DNA from: Streptomyces sp. NBC_00620
GTDB lineage: Bacteria > Actinomycetota > Actinomycetes > Streptomycetales > Streptomycetaceae
Length of the DNA: 64,000 nt
Direction of reading: 5' to 3'
Assembly: GCF_026341825.1 (NCBI RefSeq)
Contig: NZ_JAPENY010000003.1
Span: 2,170,001-2,234,000 of the forward strand
Shown: positions 62,073 to 64,000 of the stretch, piece after piece
Layout of the letters: each line of letters begins with the position of its first letter
Position numbering within the stretch: the first letter of the stretch is position 1
Made by a program: the position numbers and the translations under genes
The notes under the pieces: model-generated
Database searches by the model: none
Seen by the model: the letters and a program-made list of their open reading frames with translations, nothing else
Told to the model about the DNA's origin: nothing

Positions 62073-62618
62073 TCAAAACCCCCCGTTCTGTTCCGTATCC
62101 TGTGCCCGCTCATTACCGGTCTGTTCGCCCGCAAGCCCCTTCAGGAGCAGTGCGAGTACGCTCCGTGCACTCTCCATACGGATTTCCGCACGGCCGCCGT
62201 TCAACCGCAGCGGTACGACTTTCCCGCCACCAGTTGCGTCAAATACCGCGTCCGGCGGCCCTATGACGGCCACGAAAACCGTGCCGACGGGCTGTCCGTC
62301 CTGGGGTTCAGGCCCTGCGACACCGGTCGTCGCGATGCCCCAGTCCGCACCGAGAGCCTTCCGCACTCCGGCCGCCATCTGGGCCGCGACCTGCGGATCC
62401 ACCGCACCGCGCTCGGCCAGCAGAGTGGCGTCGACACCGAGCAGTTCGTGCTTGAGCTCGGTGGCGTACGCGGTCACGGAGCCCCGGAACGCCCTGGACG
62501 CCCCAGGCACCGCTGTGATCTCCGTCGCCACCAGGCCACCGGTGAGCGACTCGGCCACGGCAAGCGTCTCGCCCCTCACCGTGAGTAGTCGAAGCACTTC
62601 AGTGGCCAGGGAATTCAC
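62073..62618 (-). CDS. CinA C-terminal-domain nicotinamide-nucleotide amidohydrolase
   Basis: A PncC-type deamidase (NMN to nicotinate mononucleotide) of 181 aa, only the CinA C-terminal domain. ESLTGGLVATEI, FRGSVTAYATELKHELLGV, MAAGVRKALGADWGIATTG and GPPEPQDG-like VAGPEPQDGQPVGTVFVAV are family motifs. Start GTG 62618 overlaps the pgsA stop by 4 bp; AGGAGG about 9 nt upstream. Last gene of rimO-pgsA-cinA. Confidence 0.93.
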   Translation of the reverse strand: MNSLATEVLRLLTVRGETLAVAESLTGGLVATEITAVPGASRAFRGSVTAYATELKHELLGVDATLLAERGAVDPQVAAQMAAGVRKALGADWGIATTGVAGPEPQDGQPVGTVFVAVIGPPDAVFDATGGGKVVPLRLNGGRAEIRMESARSVLALLLKGLAGEQTGNERAQDTEQNGGF

Positions 62619-63328
62619 CGCTCCGCCTCCTGGGCGGCCGCCAAGCGCTCGGCGATTCCGCTCCTGCGGAGCACAATGGCCTGTCTCACATAGTCGAGCC
62701 CGGTGACCACGGTCAGGACGACCGCCACGGCCATCACCCACCACCGCAGAGTGGCCAGCGGGCCTGTCAGCGCCAGGACGTACATCCCGACCGCCGTGCC
62801 CTGCACCAGCGTCTTCAGCTTGCCGCCGCGGCTCGCCGGGATGACCCCGTAACGGATCACCACGAAACGCAGCAGGGTGATCCCGAGCTCACGCCCGAGG
62901 ATCACCCCCGTCACCCACCACGGCAGATCTCCGAGATAGGACAGACAGATCAGCGCCGCACCCATGATCGCCTTGTCGGCGATGGGGTCGGCGATCTTCC
63001 CGAAATCGGTGACGAGGTTGTACGTGCGCGCCAGATGGCCGTCGAAGATGTCGGTGATCATGGCGACGGCGAAGGCCGCCCAGGCCCACGCGCGCATGGC
63101 GGGGTCGTACCCGCCGTCGGCCAGCATCAGGGCCACGAAGCCGGGCACGAGTACGAGCCGGATCATGGTCAGGATGTTGGCGATGTTCCAGAGGCTGGCC
63201 TGGTTGACGGCCGCAGCGCCCAGCTTCCCGGCCCGCACCGGCTTGGCGCCCCCCGGAGCGCCGGGAGCGCCCGCCGCACCTTTCGTGCTGGGGGAGCCGC
63301 CCGCCGCGGATGCCGGGACTCCGGTCAT
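62615..63328 (-). CDS. pgsA: CDP-diacylglycerol-glycerol-3-phosphate 3-phosphatidyltransferase
   Basis: Phosphatidylglycerophosphate synthase of 237 aa. The CDP-alcohol phosphotransferase motif is complete: DIFDGHLAR...DFGKIADPIADK. Four to six membrane helices; the first 40 residues are Gly/Ala/Pro-rich. Start ATG overlaps the rimO stop (ATGA), so the operon is translationally coupled. Confidence 0.95.
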   Translation of the reverse strand: MTGVPASAAGGSPSTKGAAGAPGAPGGAKPVRAGKLGAAAVNQASLWNIANILTMIRLVLVPGFVALMLADGGYDPAMRAWAWAAFAVAMITDIFDGHLARTYNLVTDFGKIADPIADKAIMGAALICLSYLGDLPWWVTGVILGRELGITLLRFVVIRYGVIPASRGGKLKTLVQGTAVGMYVLALTGPLATLRWWVMAVAVVLTVVTGLDYVRQAIVLRRSGIAERLAAAQEAER

Positions 63329-64000
63329 CTGCCCGCCTCCTCAGTACACGGGAGCGAGCCCAGGAGCGGCTCGGCCACCAGGTCGACACCTTCCGTACCG
63401 ACCACCTTGGCCTCGACGATACGGCCGACCGTCAAACCTTCGCTGCTCGTGAACAGCACCTGGCCGTCCGTCTCGGGCGCCTGGTGCTCGGCGCGCCCGA
63501 AGGCGCCTTCCGGCGAGTCGACCGACTCCACAAGGACGTGCACGGTCTCCCCGACGCGCTCCTCGGCCCGCTGCGAGACAAGCTCCTCGGCCAGCCGGGA
63601 GACACGCGCGAGCCGCTCGGCGACGACGTCCTCGTCGAGCTTGTGCTCGTACGTCGCCGCCTCGGTGCCGTCCTCGTCCGAGTACCCGAAGACACCGATC
63701 GCGTCGAGCCGCGCACCCGTGAGGAAGCGCTCCAGCTCCGCGAGGTCGGCCTCGGTCTCGCCCGGGAAGCCCACGATGAAGTTGGACCGCACACCGGCCT
63801 GCGGGGCCTTGGAACGGATCGTGTCGAGCAGCTCCAGGAAGCGGTCGGTGTCACCGAAGCGCCGCATCGCGCGCAGCACGTCGGGCGCGGAGTGCTGGAA
63901 GGAGAGGTCGAAGTAGGGCGCGATGTTCGGCGTCGAGGTGAGGACGTCGATGAGTCCGGGACGCATCTCGGCCGGCTGCAGGTAGCTGACCCGCACGCGC
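63325..64000 (-). CDS. rimO: Ribosomal protein S12 methylthiotransferase RimO, 5' part outside window
   Basis: The C-terminal 224 residues only. RVSYLQPAEMRPGLI, FDLSFQHSAPDVLRAMRRFG, SNFIVGFPGETEADL and FGYSDEDGTEA are MiaB/RimO-type; the last sequence and position before pgsA point to RimO rather than MiaB, which is already present at 31071-32597. A TRAM domain closes it. The radical SAM cysteines lie beyond 64000. Confidence 0.9.
   Translation of the reverse strand, partial: RVRVSYLQPAEMRPGLIDVLTSTPNIAPYFDLSFQHSAPDVLRAMRRFGDTDRFLELLDTIRSKAPQAGVRSNFIVGFPGETEADLAELERFLTGARLDAIGVFGYSDEDGTEAATYEHKLDEDVVAERLARVSRLAEELVSQRAEERVGETVHVLVESVDSPEGAFGRAEHQAPETDGQVLFTSSEGLTVGRIVEAKVVGTEGVDLVAEPLLGSLPCTEEAGR

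Overview
The window is a stretch of a high-GC actinobacterial chromosome, almost certainly Streptomyces. Codon third positions are nearly all G or C, GTG and TTG starts are frequent, and gene order matches from memory the S. coelicolor SCO5750-SCO5802 core region: rimO, pgsA, cinA-like, clgR, dps, nei, lhr, AraC/azlCD, recA-recX, gluABCD/gluKR, miaB, miaA, dapF, an RSH gene, hflX, then a siderophore cluster beside a DinG helicase. I could run no search, so this synteny is recall. I see no phage, insertion sequence, CRISPR array, rRNA or tRNA; the window looks like ordinary chromosome with a few accessory blocks.

Layout from the left. Positions 1-8905 (minus strand) hold the 5' part of a DinG-type helicase gene and a NIS siderophore cluster: diaminobutyrate-type aminotransferase, IucA-like synthetase, acyl-CoA N-acyltransferase and IucC-like synthetase. 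Positions 9233-18061 form a cobalamin block: methylmalonyl-CoA mutase mutA-mutB, its chaperone meaB, metE behind a cobalamin riboswitch, and a cbtBA cobalt transporter behind a second cobalamin riboswitch. Next come a lone CoxM-like FAD protein, a lipoprotein-like serine protease, hflX, a secreted M1 peptidase, an RSH (ppGpp) enzyme, dapF, a membrane protein and miaA. Two small proteins follow, one of them related to the MT0933 antitoxin, then a LigB-like protein, miaB and a MazG-like NTP pyrophosphatase.

Positions 33248-40080 are a glutamate-uptake locus: an orphan TAXI-type binding protein, the GluK/GluR two-component system and the divergent gluABCD ABC importer. After a flavin monooxygenase comes a sulfur unit made of a Cys-rich leader peptide, cysteine dioxygenase and rhodanese. 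Then an ArsR-like regulator with a large FtsX-type permease, recX-recA with a LexA box, an AI-2E-type transporter, DUF3046, an alpha/alpha-toroid protein, azlCD with an AraC regulator, the very large helicase Lhr, a Nei-type glycosylase, an SDR, Dps, ClgR, a CinA-type amidohydrolase, pgsA and the 3' part of rimO.

Regulatory structure is the richest layer: two B12 riboswitches, a cysteine leader peptide, a LexA box, palindromic operator candidates before the ArsR-like gene and before the SDR, large terminator hairpins, three short tandem-repeat blocks in intergenic DNA, a hexanucleotide repeat coding for Pro-Glu inside a siderophore synthetase, and about ten genes whose start codon lies 6-7 nt behind a -10-like hexamer, as expected for leaderless mRNAs. 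I find no clearly unprecedented gene system. The most unusual points are the clustering of B12 functions, the siderophore set lacking a decarboxylase and a hydroxylase, the TAXI protein without a TRAP permease beside a glutamate sensor, and a LigB-like protein lacking a metal-ligand histidine.
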